The notes under the pieces are model-generated. The model ran no database searches. It was given only the letters and a program-made list of their open reading frames with translations, and was not told where the DNA came from. From JBBSOK01 sp965219125 (GTDB taxonomy: Bacteria; Bacteroidota; Bacteroidia; Flavobacteriales; Flavobacteriaceae), in NCBI GenBank assembly GCA_965219125.1, contig CBDCMO010000002.1:1984001-2048000 (forward strand): a stretch of 64,000 nt of DNA, in the 5' to 3' direction. Within the stretch, counting starts at the first letter, position 1, and every line of letters starts with the position of its first letter. Positions 52,086 through 62,148 of this stretch are shown piece by piece. Made by a program: the position numbers and the translations under genes.

Positions 52086-53222
52086 TTGAAGAAAAAAAAT
52101 CTCATTGTCTTTGGAACAAGGCCGGAAGCTATAAAAATGGCGACTTTGGTGCGTGCATTTTTGCGAAATGACAATTTTGAAACCAAAGTTTGCGTTACTG
52201 CCCAGCATCGGGAAATGTTGGATCAAGTGTTGGTTTTTTTCGAGATAGTGCCGGATTACGATTTAAATTTAATGCGGCCAAATCAAAATTTGTATAGTCT
52301 TACCGCAACAATTATTGAAAATATGAAACCTGTTTTTGATGAAGTAAAGCCAGACTTTGTTTACGTCCACGGCGATACCACAACATCTATGGCAGTTGGC
52401 ATTGCTGCCTTTTACAGCGGCGCCAAAATTTGTCACGTTGAAGCTGGACTTCGTACTTTTAATCGGCAATATCCTTTTCCGGAGGAATTCAACCGGCAGC
52501 TTACGGGAAAAATAGCCGATTACCATTTTGCGCCCACTAGTCTTTCCAGTAAAAATCTTTTGGCTGAAAACATTTCCGAAGAAAACATTTTAGTAACCGG
52601 AAACACGGTTATTGATGCGCTTCTTTACGGAATTGGAAAAGTAAATTCTGAAAATTTCAAAGATCAAGAAATTGAGAAACTGAAAACAATTTTAGATTTT
52701 CAGAACAGAATAATCTTGGTTACAGGCCATCGAAGAGAAAACCATGGCGAAGGTTTGATAAAAATCTGTTCCGCGTTAAAAACTATTGCACAAGAAAATC
52801 CGGATGTACAGATAATTTATCCTGTACATTTAAACCCCAACGTTTTAAAACCTGTACATAAGTTGCTTTCTGGAATTGAAAACATATTTTTGGTAGAACC
52901 GCTTGCCTATCCCGCATTTATCTGGCTGATGGAAAAGTCATTTTTAATAATTACAGATAGTGGGGGAATACAGGAAGAAGCGCCAAGTTTGGGGAAACCG
53001 GTTCTGGTTACACGTGATACTACTGAAAGACCCGAAGCCGTTGAAGAAGGAACCGTGTTATTAGTCGGCACCGACACTGAAAAGATAATCGTCCAAACTC
53101 AAAAACTGTTGGACGAAACAACATATTATAAAAAAATGAGCCAGTTGCATAATCCGTATGGAGACGGCAAAGCAACAGCACGAATAGTTAATTTTATTCA
53201 GAATTTGAAATATGAAGCATAA
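52086..53222 (+). CDS. wecB: UDP-N-acetylglucosamine 2-epimerase (non-hydrolysing)
   Basis: Converts UDP-GlcNAc to UDP-ManNAc. 378 residues from a TTG start (KKKNLIVFGTRPEAIKMATLV), where GTRPEAIK is the family start motif. Further marks are VHGDTTTSMA (about 95), HVEAGLRTFNRQYPFPEEFNR (about 118) and the nucleotide loop ITDSGGIQEEAPSLGKPVLVTRDTTERPE (about 298). Its stop overlaps wecC by 11 bases, so it is coupled. Confidence 0.95.
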   Translation: MKKKNLIVFGTRPEAIKMATLVRAFLRNDNFETKVCVTAQHREMLDQVLVFFEIVPDYDLNLMRPNQNLYSLTATIIENMKPVFDEVKPDFVYVHGDTTTSMAVGIAAFYSGAKICHVEAGLRTFNRQYPFPEEFNRQLTGKIADYHFAPTSLSSKNLLAENISEENILVTGNTVIDALLYGIGKVNSENFKDQEIEKLKTILDFQNRIILVTGHRRENHGEGLIKICSALKTIAQENPDVQIIYPVHLNPNVLKPVHKLLSGIENIFLVEPLAYPAFIWLMEKSFLIITDSGGIQEEAPSLGKPVLVTRDTTERPEAVEEGTVLLVGTDTEKIIVQTQKLLDETTYYKKMSQLHNPYGDGKATARIVNFIQNLKYEA

Positions 53223-54420
53223 ACCCACAGTAGTGATGATGGGGCTTGGTTATATTGGCCTACCAACTGCAGCTTTAATAGCCAGCAAAGGAATTATTGT
53301 AACCGGGGTAGATATTTCCCAAAATGTGATAAATACAATAAATGAAGGGAAAATTCATATTGTAGAACCCGATCTTGATGGATTGGTGCATCATGTAGTA
53401 AAAGAAGGCTTTTTAAAAGCTGCAACAAAACCAGTTTCAGCAGATGTTTATTTAATTGCTGTACCAACACCTTTTAAAGAAAATCATATTCCAGACATAT
53501 CATATGTTGAAAGTGCGGTTATCAATTTAATTCCAACTTTAAAGAAAGGTGCTCTAGTAATTTTAGAATCAACCAGTCCTGTTGGTACAACACATAAAGT
53601 ACAGGAAATTATCTTTAAGAAGCGTCCCGAATTAAAAGGAGAAATCTTTATAGCATATTGTCCGGAAAGGGTTTTGCCGGGCAATGTTATTTATGAATTG
53701 GAACAGAATGACCGTGCAATTGGCGGTATTGATGAAGCATCAACCGAACGAGCGGTTTGGTTTTACAAACATTTTGTAAAAGGCGAATTGCATAAAACAA
53801 ATTCACAAACCGCTGAAATGTGCAAATTGGTTGAAAATTCTTCGCGCGATGTACAAATTGCTTTTGCCAACGAACTTTCAATGATTTGCGATAAAGCAAA
53901 TATCAACGTTTGGGAATTGATACGTTTAGCCAACAAACATCCGCGGGTAAACATTCTGCAACCCGGCACCGGTGTTGGCGGTCATTGTATTGCGGTTGAT
54001 CCTTGGTTTATTGTTTCCGACTTTCCAGATGAAGCGAAAATAATCCGTTCCGCTCGCGAAATAAACAATTACAAAACCGAATGGGCTATTGAAAAAGTAA
54101 AGAATGAAGCCCTCCTTTTCAAAATAGATTACGGCCGAGATTCAATAATAGCTTGTATGGGTCTAGCTTTTAAACCAAATATCGACGACTTACGGGAATC
54201 TCCTGCATTACACGTTTCAGAAGCTTTAAAAAAAGATGGTTTTGCAACGCTAAATGTTGAGCCAAATCTTAAAAAGAAAACTGAAGGTGATTTAACCCAA
54301 ACAAAAGAAGCGATTGAAAAGGCAGATATTTTGGTGTTTTTGGTTGCCCACAGCGAATTTAAGAATCTTAATTTACCAAAAGAAAAAAAAGTCATAGATT
54401 TTTGTGGGGTATTCCAATAA
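53212..54420 (+). CDS. wecC: UDP-N-acetyl-D-mannosamine dehydrogenase
   Basis: NAD-dependent four-electron oxidation of UDP-ManNAc to UDP-ManNAcA. 402 residues. The Rossmann motif is MGLGYIGLPTAALIAS (about 10-25), the substrate domain has STSPVGTTHKV and CPERVLPGN, and the catalytic Cys is in GTGVGGHCIAVDPWF. The C-terminal UDP-binding domain has GLAFKPNIDDLRESPALHV. With wecB it implies a ManNAcA residue in the surface glycan. Confidence 0.95.
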   Translation: MKHKPTVVMMGLGYIGLPTAALIASKGIIVTGVDISQNVINTINEGKIHIVEPDLDGLVHHVVKEGFLKAATKPVSADVYLIAVPTPFKENHIPDISYVESAVINLIPTLKKGALVILESTSPVGTTHKVQEIIFKKRPELKGEIFIAYCPERVLPGNVIYELEQNDRAIGGIDEASTERAVWFYKHFVKGELHKTNSQTAEMCKLVENSSRDVQIAFANELSMICDKANINVWELIRLANKHPRVNILQPGTGVGGHCIAVDPWFIVSDFPDEAKIIRSAREINNYKTEWAIEKVKNEALLFKIDYGRDSIIACMGLAFKPNIDDLRESPALHVSEALKKDGFATLNVEPNLKKKTEGDLTQTKEAIEKADILVFLVAHSEFKNLNLPKEKKVIDFCGVFQ

Positions 54421-54469
54421 TTTTTTCAAATCATTTGTTTTTCCATAACAGACCAAATTAGTGATTCGT

Positions 54470-55786
54470 ATGAAGCTTCAGAAGAAATTTCTAGACAATA
54501 ATAATTTGTTTACAAGGGGCATGGCTAGCACAACTATAAAAATGCTAGGCGCTTTGGCGAGCTATTTTTTATCTTACCTAATTGCTCGACAATATGGGGC
54601 CGAAGGAAATGGTGTTTTTGCATTGTTCATGACCTATACGGTAATTTTAAGTACTGTATTTTATCTCGGATTAGATTTATTTCTTGTAAAGCAAATATCA
54701 TCGTTAATATCAAAAAAAGAGTATAATTTAGTTAGTGTTATTTACAAGACTATTCTCAAAAAATATCTTCTCATATTTCTAATTGTTTCTTTTATACTAT
54801 CAATAATTTTTCTTCAATTTTTCGAAAACGACATATATGCCTTAATAATATTAGGAATAGCCTTAAATATATTCATAGATTTACATAGCGCCATTCTTCA
54901 AGGAATGAAAAAAGTAGAGTGGTATAGCTACTTTACTCAACTTTCAAAATACTTCCTGACAATTATATTTATATTAATTTGCTTCAATAGTAACGATTCT
55001 GATGAGATTATTGTTTTTTATGTTAGTGCATTATTTATAAATGCTCTATTTTCCTTTTTTGTTCTCAGGAATTATTTAAATCGTCTTGAAATTAAACCCA
55101 ACAGCCCAAAGCCAGAATACACTTTAAAAAATTTATTTTATAAATCGAAAGAATTCTTTTTTTCTTCAATTCTTATAATAACTCTGGTTTGGATAGATTT
55201 CATCTTTATAGATCTATTTTTAGATAAAGATGATGCTGGTATTTATAGTGTAGCTTTAAAAATTGCCACCTTAATATCTTTCAGCTTTACTGCATTCAAC
55301 GCTTTTCTGGCTCCTCGAATCTCGGAAATATATGTGATAGGTAATACAAATGCACTTCAAAAAATTATTACTCAAAACTTTTTGATTACACTGCCAATGA
55401 TTGCTACCCCATTTGTTATTATATTAATTTTTAAAACAGAATTATTGCAATTTTTTGGCGACGAGTTTACAATAGGCTCCAGCGTATTAATTTGGTTAGC
55501 ATTGGGACAATTTATAAATTCAATTTTCGGTCCTGTAAGCCTATTGCTACAAATGACCAACCAACAGAAACTATTCCAAAATATTTTAATATTTAGTTTT
55601 ATTTTAAAATTATTGAGCGCTTTTATTTTAATTAAATTAATTGGTCTTCAGGGAATTGCCATGGCCAGTACTATTGCACTTGCATTTTGGACAGTTTTAG
55701 GAAGTTATTTTATTAAAAAAAGAATTGGCGTTTATTCATGGTTTAGCATTAAAGAGGCAAAATTAATTTTATTCGGTAGTAAGTAA
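54470..55786 (+). CDS. wzx: Wzx-type polysaccharide flippase (MOP superfamily)
   Basis: 438 residues from ATG 54470; a GTG 9 bases upstream is possible. About 12-14 membrane segments, opening NNLFTRGMASTTIKMLGALASYFLSYLIARQYGAE, are typical of polysaccharide-transport flippases that carry lipid-linked repeat units across the inner membrane. Low-GC and rich in Phe/Ile/Leu like its neighbours. It follows wecC by 49 bases. Confidence 0.9.
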   Translation: MKLQKKFLDNNNLFTRGMASTTIKMLGALASYFLSYLIARQYGAEGNGVFALFMTYTVILSTVFYLGLDLFLVKQISSLISKKEYNLVSVIYKTILKKYLLIFLIVSFILSIIFLQFFENDIYALIILGIALNIFIDLHSAILQGMKKVEWYSYFTQLSKYFLTIIFILICFNSNDSDEIIVFYVSALFINALFSFFVLRNYLNRLEIKPNSPKPEYTLKNLFYKSKEFFFSSILIITLVWIDFIFIDLFLDKDDAGIYSVALKIATLISFSFTAFNAFLAPRISEIYVIGNTNALQKIITQNFLITLPMIATPFVIILIFKTELLQFFGDEFTIGSSVLIWLALGQFINSIFGPVSLLLQMTNQQKLFQNILIFSFILKLLSAFILIKLIGLQGIAMASTIALAFWTVLGSYFIKKRIGVYSWFSIKEAKLILFGSK

Positions 55787-55795
55787 TAAATAATT

Positions 55796-57010
55796 ATGAT
55801 AATTACCAGTGCAAGAATTGCAAAAATCTCATCGAATATTTTAGCGGTGGCATTTGTGTTATTTTATTTTTCAGACGGTTTGGGAAAATATCTACTTAGC
55901 GAAGAGTCAAGTTTTTTTAGATATAGTGCATTTCTTAAGGCTATATTTGAAATTTTGATTCTTGCATTTGCAAGCTTGACCCTTACAAGAGGCAAATTGA
56001 ATATTTTGATTGTATTATTAATCCTTTTCTTGAGCTTTCTAATCGGTCAATATTTTCTTGCTTTAAATTTCGCAGAGATTGGTTTTTTCGAAAACTTTAA
56101 TACACTTTTTAAGTATTTTTTCCCATTAATCTTTGCATTAATTGTATTTGATATATTAAAATTGAGAACTTACCCGTATAGACTCCTAACAGTCTATAAG
56201 ACCATTATGACTCTTAATGGGCTTTTTATTATAGTTGGACTTTTCTTTGGTATTATAGTATTCAAAACCTATCCCGGACCTTGGAGATTTGGATATGACG
56301 GTTTAATATTTGCTCAAAACGAAGCATCCTTTATATTTATATTTGCTTTAACTATAGTATATTATAGAAGGTTTTATTTGGAGATCAAAGAATATTTTTT
56401 TTGGTTTATTCTCTTTACTTCTTTAGTGGTGGCTACTAAAGCTGTATTCTTATATTTTATCCTTTTACTTTTCTTCCATATCTACAAAAAGGTTTCTTTT
56501 AAAAATATTATTGCTTTTGGCTTATCTTCAGCTGTTATTGGTTACTTTCTATTTGGCACTATAATCAATAAAATTATTATTAATTCCTACGACACATTTA
56601 TGTATATGTATGATAAGGGAGGCCTGGCTTATGCACTATTTTCAGGTCGAAATGTTTATATTTATGATAAATTATTTCCGCTTATTACAGAGTATTGGAG
56701 TCTTCCCAACTTCATTTTTGGAGGTCAGGATGTGGTTGCGCACTATATAGAAATGGGTTTTATAGATCTGTTGTTATTTTTCGGTTTTTTCGGTTTTATA
56801 ATTTACATATATGTATTTTACAGAATATTCAAATTATTGCCTTTTCGGAAAGATTTTATGATTTTCTTTAGTATTTCATTTTTTCTAATAGTGGCGACAG
56901 CAGGACATTTTTTTGAAAGTGGGATTGCAGGGATTCATTTTATGATGATGCTATTGATATTAAGTTCTTATAAAAATGGATTTACGGAAAACTCAGTAGA
57001 TGATGCTTAA
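55796..57010 (+). CDS. Polytopic membrane protein, O-antigen polymerase-like
   Basis: 404 residues with ten or so hydrophobic segments and a longer loop with YPGPWRFGYDGLIFAQNEASF (about 160) and a second loop around YDTFMYMYDKGGLAYALFSGR (about 270). This resembles Wzy-type proteins but lacks a firm domain match by eye. The 3' end overlaps the next membrane gene by 11 bases. It could be the repeat-unit polymerase, with the following gene the ligase or the reverse. Confidence 0.65.
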   Translation: MIITSARIAKISSNILAVAFVLFYFSDGLGKYLLSEESSFFRYSAFLKAIFEILILAFASLTLTRGKLNILIVLLILFLSFLIGQYFLALNFAEIGFFENFNTLFKYFFPLIFALIVFDILKLRTYPYRLLTVYKTIMTLNGLFIIVGLFFGIIVFKTYPGPWRFGYDGLIFAQNEASFIFIFALTIVYYRRFYLEIKEYFFWFILFTSLVVATKAVFLYFILLLFFHIYKKVSFKNIIAFGLSSAVIGYFLFGTIINKIIINSYDTFMYMYDKGGLAYALFSGRNVYIYDKLFPLITEYWSLPNFIFGGQDVVAHYIEMGFIDLLLFFGFFGFIIYIYVFYRIFKLLPFRKDFMIFFSISFFLIVATAGHFFESGIAGIHFMMMLLILSSYKNGFTENSVDDA

Positions 57011-58244
57011 ATTATTAAACAATAGAGGTTTTTTAATTTTTGGAACTTGTTCTGCTGCTGTAGGATATATTTTTTCTATTGCTACTGGCTCAATTGGTAT
57101 TGCAATATTGGTATTGGCTTGGCTAACAAATTTTAAGACGCTTAATTTTCATAATTTTATCAGTAAAAATGCATTTTGGCCTTTAATCTTATTTTTTCTA
57201 TTATTATTATTTTCTTCTTTCTATAGCACAGATTTCTATAGAGCTCAAAAATTCCTAATTCGATTTGTACCATTTATCTTATTTCCCATGATATTTCAGA
57301 CTGTTCCAGTTTTAAATGCGAAAGAAAAATTGATAGTTATTAAGACATTTATTTATGCGCTTTCAGTCTTTTTTTTAGTTTGTTTTTTAATTGCAATTGT
57401 AAGACAAATAGGATTTTGGAATAGAGGAGGCATATTTAATTGGTATTATTTTTACAGATATGATTTTTTGGAAGTTTTTGAACAACACCCTACTTATTTA
57501 TCAATGTTTACATTATTGTCTTTAAGTTTTATTTTATTTCTTAAAAAGAAATTGTTCAAAAGCAAATTGGTCTATTATATAATTGTATTAATACAAACAT
57601 TGGCAATACTATTGTACGGAAGCAGAATTGGCTATATTTTGTTCTTATTATTGCTTTTTATTTTTTTTTATAAACATATCAAATCATTAAGTGGCATTAA
57701 AAGGCTTAAACAAATTGGAATATTAATTTTATTTTTCCTAGGCTTGTGTATTTTGGCATATAATATACCTATTGTTAAGGAAAGAATTATATACAGTTTT
57801 GGTGCTTCGTATGAATATAAATTTAATGATAAGGAAAGCATTAAAAATGGAATGCCGGAAGAGCAGGGAAGGTTACTTTTGTGGCAAGATGCAATAGATT
57901 TAATAAAGTTGAAACCAATATTAGGATATGGTACAGGCAAAACAAATGAGATTTTGCAAAAAAAATATAAAGATGAAGGGCACTTTTTGTTTTTAGAGAA
58001 CAAATATAATGCCCATAACAGCTATCTGGAAACACTGCTAATTGGCGGGGCTGTTTTACTAATTACTTATTTACTTATTCTCTTTTCTTTGTTGAGAAAA
58101 AGCATAAAAATAAATAGTGTTGTTTTATTTATTTTTTCACTTATCCTTATACTAACTTCAATCACAGAAACAATATTTGTATCGCGTGGCGTACAATTTG
58201 TTGCCTTTTTTTATTGTTTCCTTCTTATTCCCGAAAATGACTAA
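57000..58244 (+). CDS. O-antigen ligase / polymerase-like membrane protein (Wzy_C type)
   Basis: 414 residues with about ten membrane segments. The periplasmic loop carries the family-type stretch LLLWQDAIDLIKLKPILGYGTGKTNEIL followed by NKYNAHNSYLETLLIGGAVL (about 288-355). The G-x-G-x-G and H-N-x-Y/F-L motifs are those of WaaL/Wzy_C proteins. Two ATG codons (57000, 57003) are possible. It overlaps its neighbours on both sides (11 and 8 bases), so it is translationally coupled. Confidence 0.8.
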   Translation: MMLKLLNNRGFLIFGTCSAAVGYIFSIATGSIGIAILVLAWLTNFKTLNFHNFISKNAFWPLILFFLLLLFSSFYSTDFYRAQKFLIRFVPFILFPMIFQTVPVLNAKEKLIVIKTFIYALSVFFLVCFLIAIVRQIGFWNRGGIFNWYYFYRYDFLEVFEQHPTYLSMFTLLSLSFILFLKKKLFKSKLVYYIIVLIQTLAILLYGSRIGYILFLLLLFIFFYKHIKSLSGIKRLKQIGILILFFLGLCILAYNIPIVKERIIYSFGASYEYKFNDKESIKNGMPEEQGRLLLWQDAIDLIKLKPILGYGTGKTNEILQKKYKDEGHFLFLENKYNAHNSYLETLLIGGAVLLITYLLILFSLLRKSIKINSVVLFIFSLILILTSITETIFVSRGVQFVAFFYCFLLIPEND

Positions 58245-59223
58245 AAAACTTGCCATATACGGACCATATCCTCCGCCATTAGGTGGAATTTCGGTACATG
58301 TAATAAGAATAGAACCTTTTTTAAAAAAAAATAATATCAACTATACAATTTTCGATTTTGGATTTACTAAAAAAGAACATGTTATCCCCACACGTAAAAG
58401 TATTTTTTGGTATTTAAAAATACTATTTGTTAAGAAATATAAGTTATTCCATTTTCATGAAATGGTAGTAAGTATTGATTACATTTTCTATTATCTGTTT
58501 TCGCATTTTAATAAAACTAAATTTATAATAACAATCCACGCTGGGAGATTGAGTAAACTTAACCTCTTTTTTTTAGGAAAAACAAGGAATTTAAAAGTAA
58601 TATCTGTAGCTAAAGATATTAACGAACTATTGTTGTCAAAACAAATAGACTCCATATTGTTACCTGCATATGTTCCTCCTGTTAATGTTACAAGTAAAAT
58701 TATTGAGAAAGATAATAGAATATATTTTCTTTTTAGTGTGTGGAAAGTCTCAAATGAACTTTCAGAGAAAATATATAATATCCCTTTGGCGCTTCAATTT
58801 CTTAAAAAGAATAAGCTTAAATATAAAATGTTGTTTATGATTGGGAATAAAAAAATTTCTGACATAGATTATTTACATAATTTGATTAAATCATTTGAAG
58901 TTAAAGATTCTGTAGAAATCATTTATGAACAAAATCTTGTTGAATATCTAAAAAACTGTTCATTTTTATTAAAAACAAACAAAATTGATGGGTATGGAGT
59001 TGCACTTCAAGAGGCAATGGATTTAGGCATTCCAGCGATTGCATCAAATGTTTGTGTACGTCCGAAAGGAACCGTTTTATTTGAAAATAATAATATTGTG
59101 GATTTAACTGAAAAAATCGAGGAAACATTATCTTCACCGGTCGCCGAAATATTAAAGGAAAAAGAAGACTTAAAATATCATTTAGAGTTAATTGAAATAT
59201 ATAAAAACGCCCTAAATAAATAA
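58237..59223 (+). CDS. Glycosyltransferase, GT4-like (GT-B fold)
   Basis: 328 residues from MTKKLAIYGPYPPPLGGISVHVI. Gly-rich opening PPLGGISVH is the N-terminal donor-side loop of GT4 enzymes. The C-terminal motif is KTNKIDGYGVALQEAMDLGIPAIASNVCVRPKG, a variant of E-x7-E (G-V-A-L-Q-E-A-M). The usual middle strand VGRL is not seen, so activity class is uncertain. The 20-residue extension to 58177 lies inside the preceding gene and is rejected. Confidence 0.82.
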   Translation: MTKKLAIYGPYPPPLGGISVHVIRIEPFLKKNNINYTIFDFGFTKKEHVIPTRKSIFWYLKILFVKKYKLFHFHEMVVSIDYIFYYLFSHFNKTKFIITIHAGRLSKLNLFFLGKTRNLKVISVAKDINELLLSKQIDSILLPAYVPPVNVTSKIIEKDNRIYFLFSVWKVSNELSEKIYNIPLALQFLKKNKLKYKMLFMIGNKKISDIDYLHNLIKSFEVKDSVEIIYEQNLVEYLKNCSFLLKTNKIDGYGVALQEAMDLGIPAIASNVCVRPKGTVLFENNNIVDLTEKIEETLSSPVAEILKEKEDLKYHLELIEIYKNALNK

Positions 59224-59233
59224 GAAACTAAGT

Positions 59234-61114
59234 ATGTGTGGTATTGCAGGATTTATAGGTTTTGAAAATAAAAGTGAATTTGCATTTAAAGCAAATGAAA
59301 TACAAAAACATAGAGGTCCAGACGATCAATCTGTATGGGAAGATAATTACATTTCTTTAAGTCATCAGCGGCTTTCTATTATTGACCTTGAAAACCGCGC
59401 CAATCAACCATTTGAAAAGCACGGTTTAGTACTCGTTTATAATGGTGAAATTTATAATTATCTAGATATTAAAAAAAGTTTGATTGCAGATTATGGCTCA
59501 ATCTTTAAAACTACTTCCGATACCGAAGTATTACTTGAGGCATTTTACCATTTAAAGGAAAAATGCCTTGACCTATTTATCGGGATGTTTGCTTTCAGCA
59601 TATATGACAAAACATCAAAGGGAGTTTTTTTGGCAAGAGATCATTTCGGTATTAAACCATTGTTTTACTTCCATGATAATAAGAATTTTGCTTTTTCGTC
59701 TGAATTAAAAACACTCGCAAAACTTGGCATTACTGCTAAAAAAATAAATAAGGAAGCATTGGTTGCTGCTCTAAATTATTTATGGATACCGAATGATACG
59801 TGTATTTTTAATGATGTTACGAAATTAGAACCTGGAAGTTATTGTGTGCTACTTGAAGACGGAACATTGAAAACAACAACTTATTGGGCTTTAACAGATT
59901 CTAATAAAACTTCAACAAACCCGATTAAAGAAGTTAACAAATCATTAAAAGAAACGCTGGAAAGGCATTTAATTGCAGATGTTCCTGTAAGTACTTTTTT
60001 AAGTGGTGGTTTAGATTCTTCTTTACTTTCTGTTTTAGCAAGCAAACATCTTGAAAAATTAAATACATACACTATAGGCATTTCAGAAGAAGACAAGAAA
60101 ATTGAAAAAATGCCAAAAGACCAAAAATTTGCCAAGCGTTTGGCAGATGAATATGGTTTTAACCATAAAGAAATAATTGTAGATTCTTCAATAATAGATT
60201 TGCTTCCAAAAATGGTTTATACGTTAGACGAACCTATTGGCGACCCAGCTGCAATAAATACATATCTTATTTCAAAAATGGCGTCTGAAAAAGGGGAAAA
60301 GGTTTTACTTTCTGGTATGGGTGCAGATGAAATTTTCTTCGGCTACCGTAGGCAAATGGCTACATTATTGGCATTAAAGTATAACAAAACGCCTAAATTT
60401 TTAAAAGACGCCATAAAGAAAATAACAAATCTTTTTCCTGTAAAAAGCGATAAAGGAGGTTTAAAAATGGTGCGTTGGGCAAAACGTTTTCTTTCGTTTA
60501 TAGATTTGCCTGAGCACGAAACCTATATGCGCAGTTATAGTTATTACTCTAAAAGCGAACTTTCACTACTATTTAATATTGATTGTACGGAAGAAATAGA
60601 CAAACTTTACAAAAACCACGAAACAATTTTCAATTCTAATTATAACGATGATATTGTAAATAAAATTTGTAATACAGACATACAAATGTTTATGTTAGGT
60701 CTTAATCTTACTTACACAGATAGAGCATCAATGGCAGCCTCTGTTGAGGTGCGTGTGCCTTTTATTGATAAGGAATTTGTAAAAACAGCTATGTCTATAA
60801 CAGGAAAAGAAAAATATAAAAACAGAACGCCAAAATATTTATTAAAAACGGTAGCTGAAAATTATTTACCAGACTACATAACCAATAGAAAAAAAGCATC
60901 ATTCGGTGCGCCAATTAGATCTTGGATATCTAATGATTTACTTACTATGGTTGACGAATTGTTATCTGAACAACAAATAACAAAAAGAGGATTTTTTAAT
61001 TACAGCTTTATAAAAAATATGATAGATGAAGATAGAAAAGGTACAGCAGATTATGCATACCAAATATATATGCTATTAACTATTGAAATTTGGTTTAGAG
61101 AATTTGTAGATTGA
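59234..61114 (+). CDS. asnB: Asparagine synthase (glutamine-hydrolysing)
   Basis: 626 residues. N-terminal Ntn glutaminase begins MCGIAGFIGF (nucleophile Cys2) with HRGPDDQS and NGEIYNY. The synthetase has the PP-loop FLSGGLDSSLLSV (about 255) and LSGMGADEIFFGYRR (about 355). In a sugar operon the AsnB-type enzymes often amidate a uronic acid such as ManNAcA rather than making free asparagine; this is inference. It is the last plus-strand gene of the polysaccharide cluster. Confidence 0.93.
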   Translation: MCGIAGFIGFENKSEFAFKANEIQKHRGPDDQSVWEDNYISLSHQRLSIIDLENRANQPFEKHGLVLVYNGEIYNYLDIKKSLIADYGSIFKTTSDTEVLLEAFYHLKEKCLDLFIGMFAFSIYDKTSKGVFLARDHFGIKPLFYFHDNKNFAFSSELKTLAKLGITAKKINKEALVAALNYLWIPNDTCIFNDVTKLEPGSYCVLLEDGTLKTTTYWALTDSNKTSTNPIKEVNKSLKETLERHLIADVPVSTFLSGGLDSSLLSVLASKHLEKLNTYTIGISEEDKKIEKMPKDQKFAKRLADEYGFNHKEIIVDSSIIDLLPKMVYTLDEPIGDPAAINTYLISKMASEKGEKVLLSGMGADEIFFGYRRQMATLLALKYNKTPKFLKDAIKKITNLFPVKSDKGGLKMVRWAKRFLSFIDLPEHETYMRSYSYYSKSELSLLFNIDCTEEIDKLYKNHETIFNSNYNDDIVNKICNTDIQMFMLGLNLTYTDRASMAASVEVRVPFIDKEFVKTAMSITGKEKYKNRTPKYLLKTVAENYLPDYITNRKKASFGAPIRSWISNDLLTMVDELLSEQQITKRGFFNYSFIKNMIDEDRKGTADYAYQIYMLLTIEIWFREFVD

Positions 61115-61119
61115 AAATG

Positions 61120-61977
61120 TTATATTTTCTTGCCCCAATAAAACCTATAAAAACCCAAATATTTTGCAAGGCTTCTTTCTAACTTAGGATTGTCACTGTT
61201 TATTGGAAAGTGATATTTCTCAGTTCTATCAACTATTAAATTATTCTTTGCCAATAAATCTATTATTTCCTTTTTGTAATAAATATTGGCAATTGTACAA
61301 CTTGGTCCATCTGTGCAATGGTGTGGAAACTCCTTCCAAGAAAGGTATTTCCAGCCCATTTTTTTAAAATTTTCGTAATGTTCAGCCCAAGTTGGATTAG
61401 ATTTTAAACCTATCTTATTTTTTAATATTTCGCCCAACATACGTGCTCTAAAATAGGCTTGTATCCTAAACCAATAGTTGAATGAATCTTTAGTGTAGAG
61501 CATAATAATAAACTCTCCATTAGGCCTTAAAACACGTCTTATTTCTTTAAAAGTATTCTCAATGTTATCTGTGTGGTGCAATACGCCTTGTGAATACACC
61601 AGATCAAAACTGTGGTCTTCAAATGGGAGCGATTCCGCGCTGCCTTTTACAATAGTACCTTTTAAGCCCAATAATTTTAAATGCTCGGTGGTCGAATAAA
61701 CCGCTTCGTCGGTTAAATCTATACCTGTATGAGATTTAGATTTTGCCGCCCATTGTGTACTATCTGCCCCAACGCCCAAACCAATTTCCAAAACATCTTT
61801 GTTGGTAGAATCATACTCATTAATTATCTCCAACAAATGGTGTTCTTTTTTATAACGGAAGGCTCTGTATTCATTAAAAAATTCAGGAGTATAAATATCT
61901 TTATCAATAAATTGGCTCCCACACAAATGGTCGTTCCAAAAATTTTCAACTCCTTCTAGTTTGGTTTCTTCGATCAT
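61120..61977 (-). CDS. Class I SAM-dependent methyltransferase
   Basis: 285 residues. SAM motif I is DVLEIGLGVGADSTQWAAK (about 60-78), with HTGIDLTDEAVYSTTEHLK and FDLVYSQGVLHHTDNIENTFKEI (motif IV, Methyltransf_11). The last part has aromatic C-terminal motifs (FRFYWGKK). Convergent with asnB and probably the end of the polysaccharide locus on the opposite strand. The substrate is not predictable and could be a sugar or lipid carrier. Confidence 0.85.
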   Translation of the reverse strand: MIEETKLEGVENFWNDHLCGSQFIDKDIYTPEFFNEYRAFRYKKEHHLLEIINEYDSTNKDVLEIGLGVGADSTQWAAKSKSHTGIDLTDEAVYSTTEHLKLLGLKGTIVKGSAESLPFEDHSFDLVYSQGVLHHTDNIENTFKEIRRVLRPNGEFIIMLYTKDSFNYWFRIQAYFRARMLGEILKNKIGLKSNPTWAEHYENFKKMGWKYLSWKEFPHHCTDGPSCTIANIYYKKEIIDLLAKNNLIVDRTEKYHFPINSDNPKLERSLAKYLGFYRFYWGKKI

Positions 61978-62097
61978 TTTTTATAAATAGAATTTTTTAA
62001 GTAAAATATGACTTTTATGGCAAAATCATTTTCCATACAAAAGTAGGAAAATATACTACTTAAAAAAGCTCAGTTTTAAAAGGATGAATAAAAATTA

Positions 62098-62127
62098 TAA
62101 CCCTCGCAAAAATTTTCACGAGGGTTA
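62098..62127 (-). terminator. Terminator downstream of the metalloprotease gene
   Basis: 9-bp stem TAACCCTCG / CGAGGGTTA (62098-62106 with 62119-62127) around an A/T loop, with T-rich sequence following on the minus strand. Confidence 0.7.
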
Positions 62128-62148
62128 ATACAATTATTAAAACAAAAT

